Part shown: one piece after another, positions 25,205 through 33,357 of the stretch
How the letters are laid out: each line of letters begins with the position of its first letter
Position numbering within the stretch: position 1 is the stretch's first letter
NCBI GenBank assembly: GCA_035505375.1
Contig: DATJQV010000089.1
Coordinates: 1-55,713, forward strand
Length of the DNA stretch: 55,713 bases
From: a bacterium
Lineage (GTDB): Bacteria > Hydrothermota > Tepidihabitantia > Tepidihabitantales > Tepidihabitantaceae
Direction: 5' to 3'
Translations under genes and position numbers: made by a program
The notes under the pieces: model-generated
What the model was told of the DNA's origin: nothing
What the model saw: the letters and a program-made list of their open reading frames with translations, nothing else
Databases searched by the model: none

Positions 25205-25966
25205 TCATGAACGGCCAATTCCTCGAGTCAATATCTCCGGCTCGCCCTCGGTGACGAGCAGCGTGTGCTCGTAGTGAGCCGAAGGCTTGCGGTCCTTCGC
25301 CACAACGGTCCAGCCGTTGCTCAGGGTCTCCACCTCAAACCCGCCCATGTTCACCATCGGCTCAATCGCCAGCGTCATGCCGGCGGCGAGCTTCATCCGG
25401 TGCCGCGGGTCGTCGAAGTTCGGCACCGAAGGGTCCTCGTGCAGGTTCGTTCCCACACCGTGCCCGCACAGGTCACGCACCACGGAATAGCCCTGGTCCT
25501 CGACGTACGTTTGCACCGCGTGGCCGATATCTGAAACCCGGTTCCCTGCCCTGGCCTGGGCCGCGCCGAGCCAGAACGAATGCTCAGTGGCGGCGACCAG
25601 CGCGGCCACCTCCGGCTTGACGTTCCCGACCGCAAACGTTCGTGCACCGTCGGCGATTAACCCGTCCTTGGTCACCCCCACGTCCACCTTCACGATGTCG
25701 CCGTCAACCAGCCTTCGATGGTTTGGTATCCCATGCACGACCTCCTCGTTCACCCCGATGCACACCGCTGCCGGGAAACCACGATACCCCAGAAAGGTCG
25801 GGTATCCGCCCTGCGCGCGGATGTACTCGTCACAGACCTTCTCGAGATCCCGCAGGGTCTTGCCCGGGCTGACCACCTTGCCGACAGCCTCCAGCGCGCC
25901 CGCGACAACGCACCCCGCTGCCCGAATCCCCTCGACCTCGCGAGCCGACTTCAGGTGGACTGGCAG
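25205..25966 (-). CDS. map: Methionine aminopeptidase, probable CTG start
   Basis: The type I enzyme is seen with its metal ligands (VKVDVGVTKDGLIADGARTF, GHGVGTNLHEDPSVPNF, TLAIEPMV). The first standard start codon in frame (GTG 25876) would cut off the conserved first helix. In frame upstream the sequence reads PVHLKSAREVEGIRAAG, exactly the family's N-terminus, preceded by CTG (25966-25964) and by GGAG five bases earlier. No ATG, GTG or TTG is available there. I therefore take CTG as the start, giving 253 residues, the normal length. It removes the initiator Met from new proteins. It starts 39 nt after the adk stop. Confidence 0.85.
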   Translation of the reverse strand: MPVHLKSAREVEGIRAAGCVVAGALEAVGKVVSPGKTLRDLEKVCDEYIRAQGGYPTFLGYRGFPAAVCIGVNEEVVHGIPNHRRLVDGDIVKVDVGVTKDGLIADGARTFAVGNVKPEVAALVAATEHSFWLGAAQARAGNRVSDIGHAVQTYVEDQGYSVVRDLCGHGVGTNLHEDPSVPNFDDPRHRMKLAAGMTLAIEPMVNMGGFEVETLSNGWTVVAKDRKPSAHYEHTLLVTEGEPEILTRGIGRS

Positions 25967-26005
25967 GATAACTCCGCTGGAGCAGCGAACCGGAGAGACG
26001 CAGGG

Positions 26006-26653
26006 CTAGGCAATTAGCTTCAATATCTCCTGGTAGACCAGATCGCGGCCCAACTCACCTGCTACTCGCTTGAGCTTGCCCTGTCTCGAGTAGTGGCTCA
26101 GGACCGGCTCGGTCTGCTGGTGATAGGTATCCAGCCGGTCGCGAATTACCGATTCGGTATCATCCTTGCGCTGGTAGAGCTCCCCACCACAATCGTCGCA
26201 GACGCCGGCCACCTTCGGCGGCTTGAACGTAAGATTGTATATCTTCGAGCAGTTGCGGCACTGGCGCCGCGAGGTCAGCCGCTTCACCACCTCGTCGTCG
26301 GCAAGATCGACCAACACGGCGATGTCGACCTTGCGGCCCTGCTTGCCGAGTACGTTGTCCAGGCCCTCGGCCTGCGGGACCGTGCGCGGGAACCCGTCGA
26401 ACAGAATCGGCTTGCCGATGTTCTCGGCCAGGAACGCGTTCACCACGTCGAGCACCACGTCGTCCGGAACAAGCTTGCCCGAGGTGACAAATCCCTCGAC
26501 CCTGGCGCCTACCGGGGTCTTGCGACGGATGAGGTCGCGGAAGACTTCACCGGTCGAGTAATGCACGAAACCGTTCTTCTCCCGCAGGAGCTCAGCCTGC
26601 GTGCCTTTGCCGCTGCCCGGCGGACCGATCAGGACGAGGTTAAGTGAATTCAT
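26006..26653 (-). CDS. adk: Adenylate kinase
   Basis: 215 residues from ATG 26653 (MNSLNLVLIGPPGSGKGTQ, P-loop at 10-18). It has the NMP-binding region, DGFPRTVPQAEGLD, and a long LID with four cysteines (CRNC...CDDC) that should bind zinc, as in Gram-positive-type enzymes. It interconverts ATP, AMP and ADP. It begins the adk-map-infA-rpmJ block. No ribosome site precedes the ATG. Only 10 nt separate it from a good -10 box, so the mRNA is probably leaderless. Confidence 0.96.
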   Translation of the reverse strand: MNSLNLVLIGPPGSGKGTQAELLREKNGFVHYSTGEVFRDLIRRKTPVGARVEGFVTSGKLVPDDVVLDVVNAFLAENIGKPILFDGFPRTVPQAEGLDNVLGKQGRKVDIAVLVDLADDEVVKRLTSRRQCRNCSKIYNLTFKPPKVAGVCDDCGGELYQRKDDTESVIRDRLDTYHQQTEPVLSHYSRQGKLKRVAGELGRDLVYQEILKLIA

Positions 26654-26663
26654 ACTGCGGCGA

Positions 26664-26691
26664 AGTTTAGCAGCTAATGAATGAGTGTCAA
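26664..26691 (-). promoter_or_regulatory. Promoter of adk, leaderless arrangement
   Basis: On the minus strand: TTGACA (26691-26686), 16-nt spacer, TAAACT (26669-26664), then 10 nt to the adk ATG. It is divergent from the promoter at 26734. Confidence 0.6.
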
Positions 26692-26733
26692 GCTGCGGTC
26701 GCGGCGGTCGCGCAGATAAGCGCTGCGGCCAGC

Positions 26734-26761
26734 TTGACCCAGCCAGCTTAGCAGGTATCCT
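26734..26761 (+). promoter_or_regulatory. Promoter of the leader ORF and DUF2723 gene
   Basis: TTGACC, 16-nt spacer, TATCCT. An ATG lies 8 nt after the -10 box. Confidence 0.6.
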
Positions 26762-26769
26762 TAGCACCG

Positions 26770-26808
26770 ATGTACCAGTCCGTACCGAACAGGAGTGAAT
26801 GCGAATGA
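26770..26808 (+). CDS. Leaderless leader ORF, 12 residues
   Basis: ATG 26770 reads MYQSVPNRSECE and stops at TGA 26806-26808, which overlaps the ATG at 26805 (ATGA) in the frame of the DUF2723 gene. AGGAG at 26791-26795 within the leader could serve the downstream start. Evidence is positional. Confidence 0.45.
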   Translation: MYQSVPNRSECE

Positions 26809-29800
26809 CCGACAGACGCTTGAGGCTTGTCCTGTTTCTGGCCGTTGTGACCATCGTCCTCGGCTACTACGCATATGCGTCGGCGCCGACCAACTCATTC
26901 TGGGATTGCAGCGAATTCATCGCTACCGGATACACTCTCGGTATCCCGCACCCGCCATCGACCCCGCTGTTCGTGCAATTGGCCAGGCTCGTGTCGTTTC
27001 TGCCCTTCCGGCACGAGATTGCGGGCCGTATCACCCTGATTTCCAGCATGTTCGGCTCGGTCTGCTGCGGGCTCATCTACCTGCTGGTCGTCTACCTGAT
27101 CGGACTGCAATCATCGACTCCGCGAAAGGAAACGCCGGGAGCACGAGCAGGGATGAACCACGGAAGGGATGAAACAGGAAAGACGGATGACGGAAAACCG
27201 GCTTCATCCTTCATCCCTACACTTTCATCCCTTTCCGAGAGTCCGCCGGGCGGGAACCGGATAGACTGGATTCCACACCTCTCCGGGGTCGTCGCCGCGT
27301 TGCTCTGCGCCTTCGCGTACTCCTTCATGTTCAACACGGTCGAGGCGATCATCTTCACGCCGGCGGCAACCATTGCCGTTGCGGTCACTTTCCTCGCGGT
27401 GCTGTGGTACATCAAGGAAGGCAGACATCAGGGCGATAACCGAATGGTGATCGCGTGCATCTACATCCTGGTCCTTGCCACCGGCGTTCACTTCACGCCG
27501 ATGATCATCTTCTTTGCCCTGATACCGTTCTTCCTGATTGTCGACCGCCGCTCCGTCATCGACCTGCGCCTGGTCGAGCTGTTCGGGTTCTACATCATCA
27601 TCCTCACCGTCGGTGTGGTCGCCGGAATCGGGGCCAAGATCATGTGGGGCTTGGCGCTGGCCGTGGTCTTCTACTTCGGGATGAAGATGCTCGAGGGCGC
27701 GGAGAAAGACCGACAGGTCTGGATGGCGATGCTGATCTTCGTCGGCATGTTCATGCTCGCCTACTTTGCCGGGGCCACGACCGAAGGCTCAAACGAGGGC
27801 GCGCGGAACCTCGTGATGGACAACGTCGTGCTGTTCCTGGCCTCACCGATTGCCGGTCTGATCGACCGAATGTTCGCCAACCTGCCGCTTTTCCTGCTGC
27901 TTGTGGCCGGCTATGGATTCTATATCTACTACCTGCACACCCGGAAGAAACTGGACACGCGCTACGCGCTCATCGGCGTGGGGCTCTTCCTCGTGGCGGG
28001 TACGGTGCAGCTTTTCCTGCTCATCCGTTCCGGCCTCGCCCCCCACATCAACGAGGTAAACCCTCACCACTGGCAGGCATTCGCCTCATCCTTGCGGCGT
28101 GAGCAATACAACGCCATGCGCCTGTTCCCTCGCCAGACGCAGTATCTGAGCGAGAACGACTACCTGAACTACCGGAACGCACCGCCCAACTACGGCCTGC
28201 TTGCCGGCTACTTCGAACAGCTCAAGTACTACCTGCGCTACTTCCTCTGGCAATGGGCCGGACGCTTCAACCTCGATTTCTTCGTTACTTCCACGACCAT
28301 GTTCCTCCAGCCCCTGAAGCTGTTCCCTGCCCTGGTCGGACTGATTCCTCCGCTGCTCGGCATCTGGGGCATCCGCGAACAGTGGCGCCGTGACCACAAG
28401 ACTGCCGCCCTGTTTGGCGCCGCATTCCTGATTGCCTCGCTGGGGCTCCTGACCTACCTCAACAACAAGTTCTCGCCGTCCGACCCGCGGGCCGCGCTGG
28501 TACGCCAGAACTTCCACGAGAACATGTACGTTGAGGTGCGCGAACGTGACTACTTCTACGCCTTCTCGTTCATCTTCTACACGATCCTGGTCGGGATCGG
28601 CCTCAACGCCTTCTTCCGCTGGCTGCAACGAGAGGCCCGCGGCTGGTTCCGGACCGGGCCCGGCTCGCCGGCCGTGCGGCTCACCACCTACGGGGCGGGA
28701 CTGCTGTCCCTCGCCCTCCCGTTCTTTGTCCTGAGCTTCAACATGCCGGTCGTGTCCCGTCACGGCAACTGGATTCCGGCCGAGTACGGCTACAACGTCC
28801 TTGCCTCGTGCGAAAACGGCAGTGTCATCTTCACCAACGGCGACAACGACACCTTCCCGCTCTGGATGATACAGGAAGTCCCCTCGACCGTCAGCGACAG
28901 CGCCGCCCAGGCCGAGCGCAAGATGCCGGGCTACCCCAGGGACAAGATACCCAAGACCAGGGAGCCGATAACGTACGGATTCCACACCCAGGTCGCGAAA
29001 GGCTGGGGCGTGGCCGTGGCGAACCTCTCCCTCCTCAATACGGACTGGTACTGCCGCCAGCTCAAGGCCTGGGGCGCACCGGTCACGCTCACGGACGCTC
29101 AGATCGAGGATCTGACCAAGGGCGGGCTGATGAGCAGAGACGGTACGCGCCGTCTCAACCTGGGCGACGTCATGATCCGTGACATGCTCGCGACCAACAC
29201 GGGCATAAAACTGAGGTGGCCCGACGACTACGCTCTGTCGACCGACCAGTTCCGTGCCCTCGTCTTCAAGAACTACCGGCCCCGGATTCCCATCTACTTC
29301 GCCACGACCGTGGACCCCAACTCCGAGCAGGACGTGCGCGGGCACCTTCTCCAGAAGGGCCTCGCGAACCTCGTGGTCGCCGATGATATTCCCCAGGACC
29401 AGGAACTTGACGGGCCGGCGACGATGGACATCATATTCCACCGCATGAGAATGAACAGCACGCTCGACCCGCATGTGGTGAAAGACGAAAACACCGTCGG
29501 CCTGATGGCCGACTACGCCCGGGCTTTTCTCAGCGCCGCCCAGTACGCTGCCAACGTCGGCGACGCCCAGGCATGCAAGAAGGTGAGCGACTACGCGGTT
29601 CGGCTCGGGCTCGACCGCGAACATCAGGCCCAGGTTTACTACCTGACGAGCAAGGACCTTGCCGACGTCGGTGTGGTTGACCAGGCCCAGGCCTATCTCG
29701 ACTCTGCCAGCAAAATGCTCAAGATGGATCGCTCCACCCAGGCCGCCTTTGCCTGGACCCAGGCCGAAATCTACCGCGCTGCTGGCAAATACGCGGCGGC

Positions 29801-30080
29801 CGAGAGCATCTACCTCCCGCTCGTGAAGATCGCGCCGGACCTGTACTGGGACTTATCAGAACTGTATCGAATCGGATTCAAGGACAACGTCCGGGCTGAA
29901 GCCGCCCTCGATTCGTGGTACAGCAAGACCACTCCTGATTGGCCGAGCACTTCACGGTACATCCAGGCCCTGCTCGGCAACTTCGCCGACCGGCCTCGCG
30001 CCCGCCAGGTGCTCGACGCCTGGCTCAAGAAGAACCCGAAGGACACAAGTCAGGCCTCGGCCTTGCGCAAGACAATCTAG
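26799..30080 (+). CDS. DUF2723 large membrane protein with C-terminal TPR-like region
   Basis: The 1093-residue protein (ATG 26799; ATG 26805 also fits) starts with the DUF2723 signature NSFWDCSEFIATGYTLGIPHPPSTPLF, followed by about 12 membrane helices. A periplasmic part contains ENGSVIFTNGDNDTFPLWMIQEV, and helical repeats (about 900-1085) follow. Such proteins resemble GT-C-fold glycosyltransferases, and a role in protein or lipid glycosylation is inferred. Between helices, at about residues 106-148, lies a hydrophilic insert encoded by a repeat word (GGATGAAAC and TTCATCCTTCATCC) also found in spacers. It ends just before a terminator shared with fhs. Confidence 0.85.
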   Translation: MRMTDRRLRLVLFLAVVTIVLGYYAYASAPTNSFWDCSEFIATGYTLGIPHPPSTPLFVQLARLVSFLPFRHEIAGRITLISSMFGSVCCGLIYLLVVYLIGLQSSTPRKETPGARAGMNHGRDETGKTDDGKPASSFIPTLSSLSESPPGGNRIDWIPHLSGVVAALLCAFAYSFMFNTVEAIIFTPAATIAVAVTFLAVLWYIKEGRHQGDNRMVIACIYILVLATGVHFTPMIIFFALIPFFLIVDRRSVIDLRLVELFGFYIIILTVGVVAGIGAKIMWGLALAVVFYFGMKMLEGAEKDRQVWMAMLIFVGMFMLAYFAGATTEGSNEGARNLVMDNVVLFLASPIAGLIDRMFANLPLFLLLVAGYGFYIYYLHTRKKLDTRYALIGVGLFLVAGTVQLFLLIRSGLAPHINEVNPHHWQAFASSLRREQYNAMRLFPRQTQYLSENDYLNYRNAPPNYGLLAGYFEQLKYYLRYFLWQWAGRFNLDFFVTSTTMFLQPLKLFPALVGLIPPLLGIWGIREQWRRDHKTAALFGAAFLIASLGLLTYLNNKFSPSDPRAALVRQNFHENMYVEVRERDYFYAFSFIFYTILVGIGLNAFFRWLQREARGWFRTGPGSPAVRLTTYGAGLLSLALPFFVLSFNMPVVSRHGNWIPAEYGYNVLASCENGSVIFTNGDNDTFPLWMIQEVPSTVSDSAAQAERKMPGYPRDKIPKTREPITYGFHTQVAKGWGVAVANLSLLNTDWYCRQLKAWGAPVTLTDAQIEDLTKGGLMSRDGTRRLNLGDVMIRDMLATNTGIKLRWPDDYALSTDQFRALVFKNYRPRIPIYFATTVDPNSEQDVRGHLLQKGLANLVVADDIPQDQELDGPATMDIIFHRMRMNSTLDPHVVKDENTVGLMADYARAFLSAAQYAANVGDAQACKKVSDYAVRLGLDREHQAQVYYLTSKDLADVGVVDQAQAYLDSASKMLKMDRSTQAAFAWTQAEIYRAAGKYAAAESIYLPLVKIAPDLYWDLSELYRIGFKDNVRAEAALDSWYSKTTPDWPSTSRYIQALLGNFADRPRARQVLDAWLKKNPKDTSQASALRKTI

Positions 30081-30108
30081 CTCGGTAGATCCCCTCGGTC
30101 TCAAGCTT

Positions 30109-30132
30109 GCGGGCTGTCCTGCGACAGCCCGC
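30109..30132. terminator. Hairpin between convergent DUF2723 gene and fhs
   Basis: A perfect 10-bp stem, GCGGGCTGTC and GACAGCCCGC, around a CTGC loop. It lies between two convergent genes, so it probably acts in both directions. The T-run is weak. Confidence 0.6.
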
Positions 30133-30176
30133 TTGACTTAACTCGCCCGTGCCTGTGGTTGAGGCTTGAGACTGGT

Positions 30177-31844
30177 CTATGACAGCCCGGTCAGCTTCCC
30201 GTCGTCGGCTATGTCTATCTTGAGCGCGTTGGGCTTCTTGGCCAGCCCCGGCAGCAACTCGATTTCACCCGCCACCGGCACGAGATAGCCGGCTCCGGCG
30301 CGGATGTGAATCGCCGAGATGGTTATCTTGAATCCCCCGCACGCACCCACGCATTCCGCGTCATCGGAAAACGAAAGCTGCGTCTTGGCGATACAGACCG
30401 GTAGCTTGTCGAACCCAAGCGCATAGACGCGCTTCAGGTCTCGCTCAGCCCGTGGAGTGTAGACCACGCGGTCCGCGCCGTATATCTTCTGCGCCACTGA
30501 CTCGATCTTGTCCTCGACCCTCGCGGCGCAATCATAGACCGGCTTGTTCTGCCCCGGCCTCTCCTCTATCTGAGTCATTACCGCCCGCGCCAAGTCCTCG
30601 CAGCCCTTGCCGCCGTCAGTGAACCCGGTGCTAAGCGTACACGCTACCCCATGCTCGCGGCAGTACCGCTTCACCAGCTCGATGTCATCGTCGGAGTCGG
30701 CCTCGAACCGGTTAAGGGCGACCACCGGCTCAAGCCCCAGCGTCCGGCAGTTCTCGATGTGCCGACGCAGGTTCTCGAATCCCCGCCACAGTTCGGTCAT
30801 CGTGCCTTTCTTCGCGTCCTTGGCCCCGCCCTGGTGCTTCAGCGCCCGGACCGTAGCCACGAGCACGCAGGCCGCGATATTCCAGCCCGCGAGCGGCGCT
30901 ACGATGTCGACGAACTTCTCCGCACCGAGGTCGGACCCGAACCCGGCCTCGACCACGGTGTATTCTGAAAGACGCAGGGCCGCGTTTATCGAGATGATGC
31001 TTGCGGTGCCGTGTGCGATGTTGGCGAACGGCCCGGCGTGGATCAGCGCCGGCGTGTTCTCGGTCGTCTGCACCAGGTTCGGCTTGATTGCGTCTTTCAG
31101 CAGCACTGCCATCGCGCCGGTCGCGCCCAAATCGTTCGCGGTAATCGGCTTGTCGTCATAGCTTTGCGCGACGAGAATGCGACTTAGGCGCTGCTTCAGG
31201 TCGGCCCGATTCAACGCCAGGGCGAGAATCGCCATAATCTCCGAGGCTGCGGTTATGACGCAACTGTCCTCGCGCGCCGGTCCGTCGGCTCGACCTCCAA
31301 GCCCGACTACCATCATCCGCAGCACACGGTCGTTCATGTCTATTGTGCGCGGGAACGCTATTTCCCGGCCGTCAATCCTGAGCGGATTGTCGAAATGGAT
31401 TGAATTGTCGAGCATCGCCGACAGCAGGTTGTGGGCGGACGTTACAGCGTGGAAATCACCGGTGAAGTGAAGGTTGATGTCCTCCATCGGCAGCACCTGC
31501 GAATACCCGCCGCCCGCGGCGCCGCCCTTGATACCGAACACCGGCCCGAGCGACGGCTGGCGCAGCACGGCGATGGACTTCTTGCCAAGCCGGTTGAAAG
31601 CCATCGAAAGCCCAACGGACACGGTGGTCTTCCCCTCGCCGTACTTGGTCGGCGTCACCGCCGTAACAAGGACCAGCTTGCCGACCGGCTTGTCCTTCAA
31701 CTGGTCCAGCAGCTTGACCGAGAGCTTCGCCTTGTAGTTCCCGTTCGGCAGAATCAGATTCGGGTCGGTGATCCCGAGCCCGGCTGCAATCTCAATAATC
31801 GGCCTCAACTTCGCCTGCTGCGCAATCTCGATATCACTAAGCAC
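30177..31844 (-). CDS. fhs: Formate--tetrahydrofolate ligase
   Basis: GTG start after GGAGGAAAT; 555 residues, full length. Visible are the ATP loop TPTKYGEGKTTVSVGLS, RQPSLGPVFGIKGGAAGGGYSQV, TGDFHAVTSAHNLL and the C-terminal GACGGF region. It makes 10-formyl-THF from formate, ATP and THF. It is the entry step of the methyl branch of the Wood-Ljungdahl pathway, or a one-carbon supply for purine synthesis. Together with the selenium genes it hints at a formate dehydrogenase elsewhere in the genome (inference). Confidence 0.97.
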   Translation of the reverse strand: MLSDIEIAQQAKLRPIIEIAAGLGITDPNLILPNGNYKAKLSVKLLDQLKDKPVGKLVLVTAVTPTKYGEGKTTVSVGLSMAFNRLGKKSIAVLRQPSLGPVFGIKGGAAGGGYSQVLPMEDINLHFTGDFHAVTSAHNLLSAMLDNSIHFDNPLRIDGREIAFPRTIDMNDRVLRMMVVGLGGRADGPAREDSCVITAASEIMAILALALNRADLKQRLSRILVAQSYDDKPITANDLGATGAMAVLLKDAIKPNLVQTTENTPALIHAGPFANIAHGTASIISINAALRLSEYTVVEAGFGSDLGAEKFVDIVAPLAGWNIAACVLVATVRALKHQGGAKDAKKGTMTELWRGFENLRRHIENCRTLGLEPVVALNRFEADSDDDIELVKRYCREHGVACTLSTGFTDGGKGCEDLARAVMTQIEERPGQNKPVYDCAARVEDKIESVAQKIYGADRVVYTPRAERDLKRVYALGFDKLPVCIAKTQLSFSDDAECVGACGGFKITISAIHIRAGAGYLVPVAGEIELLPGLAKKPNALKIDIADDGKLTGLS

Positions 31845-31914
31845 ATTTCCTCCACATTCTGGGCAGAGTGGAACTGCAAACTGCCACCTGCAACCTGCAA
31901 ACAGTGATACTCAC
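31845..31914 (-). repeat. fhs leader made of a repeat word
   Basis: Between the fhs promoter and its ribosome site lie near-copies of TGCAAACTGCCACCTGCAAC. The same word family occurs at 33196-33222 and 55641-55668. Confidence 0.55.
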
Positions 31915-31942
31915 TAGATACCAGAAACTGCGCCCACGTCAA
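31915..31942 (-). promoter_or_regulatory. Promoter of fhs
   Basis: On the minus strand: TTGACG (31942-31937), 16-nt spacer, TATCTA (31920-31915). The leader is about 65 nt. Confidence 0.55.
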
Positions 31943-32017
31943 GCACGGTCACGAAGTCACCAAGGGTTCGGACTCCGGGTAATCGACAATCTGCAATCGA
32001 CAATCGAAAATCCCCTC

Positions 32018-32305
32018 AAGGCTCCCTTGAAAGCTCGCTGGAAAGCTCGCCTCAGAGTTCGCCGGAAAGTACATTGGAATGCATACTCGAAAGCTCACTT
32101 CATAGCATCTTCCATTGCTCAACTCAAAGCTCGTCACATCGCATCGCGCATCGCTCATCTCAAAGCTCCGCGCATTGCTTCTCACATCGCTCGCTGCAAA
32201 GCTCAGTCGAAAGCTCGCGGCAAAGCACCTCCGAAAGCTCAGTTCAAAGCTCATCTCAAGGCTTGTTTCATGGCTTCTTCGAACGCTCCTCAAAGGGCAT
32301 GCCCC
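32018..32305. repeat. 12-nt-periodic array 3, 24 units, copy of array 1
   Basis: The 24 units (ANNGCTCNNNNC) align one-to-one with array 1 at 1014-1301 without gaps. I count about 45 mismatches in 288 bases (84% identity): about 10% in the first seven positions of the unit and about 23% in the last five. The minus-strand SFxx frame is open here too. The array ends about 135 nt before the start of the gene at 32441. Similarity to the array 1 locus continues to about 32374. Confidence 0.9.
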
Positions 32306-32440
32306 CAGGCGACCCCTATATGCGGTTTTCCGGGCTTGCACCGGGCCTCAACCGGCGGATAATACAGAAGTTATGTGCCAATCGCGCCTCACGCTATTTG
32401 CTCAGTTCTTTTCGGCCTTCTCCGTTCGTCATTGGGACCT

Positions 32441-33181
32441 ATGCGCCCTTTGCTCCTGACGGCGCAGACGGACGCCGTGCTGGCCTTCATCCGCCGAACC
32501 GAGTTTCCGCTTTCCGTGTATCGCCGGAGCGCGGCACGAGTCTGGCCGATGGTCAGGGAACAGATCAACCGTCGCATCAGCCAATTCGGCGTGCCCGTGC
32601 ACGAAATCAACATCTACCGACGGTACACTACCGAGATGCTGAGGACATTCCGCACCAAGACCGGTGAGCCCCTGGCCGCGGCGATCGAGCTATGCATACG
32701 CAAGTGGACCAACCTGGGCCTCGCGCCGGAACTCCTCCAGCAACTCCTCTGCGACTGCCACCAGAAGTTTCACGCCGTCGGCCACCAACTGCCGAAGCGC
32801 AAGCCGATTGCTCCCGAACCGAGGCTAAGACGCAGACGCAGAACCACCTACGCGCAGGCACTCGGCAAGGGCCGCGTCTCGCGCAGCCCTGCGGCCACGA
32901 CTGAAGAACAGTCGGCCCGCCATGTAAATGGTATAGCCCGGAACCGGGAGATCAGCCGGAAGCTGGCAGAACTGCTGGTCGCTCGCAAAGTGCCCGGCAA
33001 GGAGTTCATCCGCTACAATGCCTTCGCCCAGAAGCTCGGCCGGCTCTCCCGTAAATACGCGGACAAGTCCCTGCAGATGGCCATCGCTGACCTCGTTGAC
33101 TTGTACGAAGCCAAATCCCTCGACGGCGACACACTCCGCGCCATCGCCGCGGCCCTCTTCGGCATCAATGTCACCTCCTGA
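32441..33181 (+). CDS. Uncharacterised basic protein
   Basis: I place the start at ATG 32441 (MRPLLLTAQTDAVLAFIRRTEFP); the open frame before it is array-derived. It has 246 residues and no membrane segment. The N-terminal half is helical (VREQINRRISQFGVPVHEINIYRRYTTEMLRTF), with a Cys-containing helix LLQQLLCDCHQKFH. A very basic linker (RLRRRRRTT) follows, then a helical C-terminal half. It could bind nucleic acid. The family is not recognised. Its neighbour upstream is the 12-nt array copy. Confidence 0.55.
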   Translation: MRPLLLTAQTDAVLAFIRRTEFPLSVYRRSAARVWPMVREQINRRISQFGVPVHEINIYRRYTTEMLRTFRTKTGEPLAAAIELCIRKWTNLGLAPELLQQLLCDCHQKFHAVGHQLPKRKPIAPEPRLRRRRRTTYAQALGKGRVSRSPAATTEEQSARHVNGIARNREISRKLAELLVARKVPGKEFIRYNAFAQKLGRLSRKYADKSLQMAIADLVDLYEAKSLDGDTLRAIAAALFGINVTS

Positions 33182-33245
33182 CCGCCGTTCGTTTCGGTCA
33201 CTGCAAACTGCCAACTGCAAACTGATCACTCGCTACTGCGTGCGC

Positions 33246-33274
33246 TTGACTTCCGCCCGCCACTGAACTAGTAT
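33246..33274 (+). promoter_or_regulatory. Promoter of the leader ORFs and the gene at 33358
   Basis: TTGACT, 17-nt spacer, TAGTAT. An ATG lies 6 nt after the -10 box. Confidence 0.6.
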
Positions 33275-33280
33275 CCGTCG

Positions 33281-33322
33281 ATGCAACCAGATGCCCACCC
33301 GGCCTTGCCCGAATCGGCGTAG
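33281..33322 (+). CDS. Leaderless leader ORF, 13 residues
   Basis: ATG at the predicted transcription start reads MQPDAHPALPESA and then TAG. Five bases later a second mini-ORF (33328-33354, MSPRSPKD, TGA) begins. It ends 3 nt before the GTG of the main gene. This gives a chain of short frames leading to the start. Confidence 0.35.
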   Translation: MQPDAHPALPESA

Positions 33323-33357
33323 GCAAGATGTCCCCGCGATCCCCAAAGGACTGACCC

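Noticed and set aside
25205-25876. Methionine aminopeptidase starting at GTG 25876
   Set aside because: It would lose the conserved first 30 residues, which are present in frame upstream.
26654-26854. 67-residue N-terminal extension of adenylate kinase
   Set aside because: It runs through the promoter region and has no match to the family; the conserved protein begins at ATG 26653.
28086-29624. Minus-strand ORF of 512 codons inside the DUF2723 gene
   Set aside because: It is a shadow of the GC-rich coding strand, with no recognisable domain.
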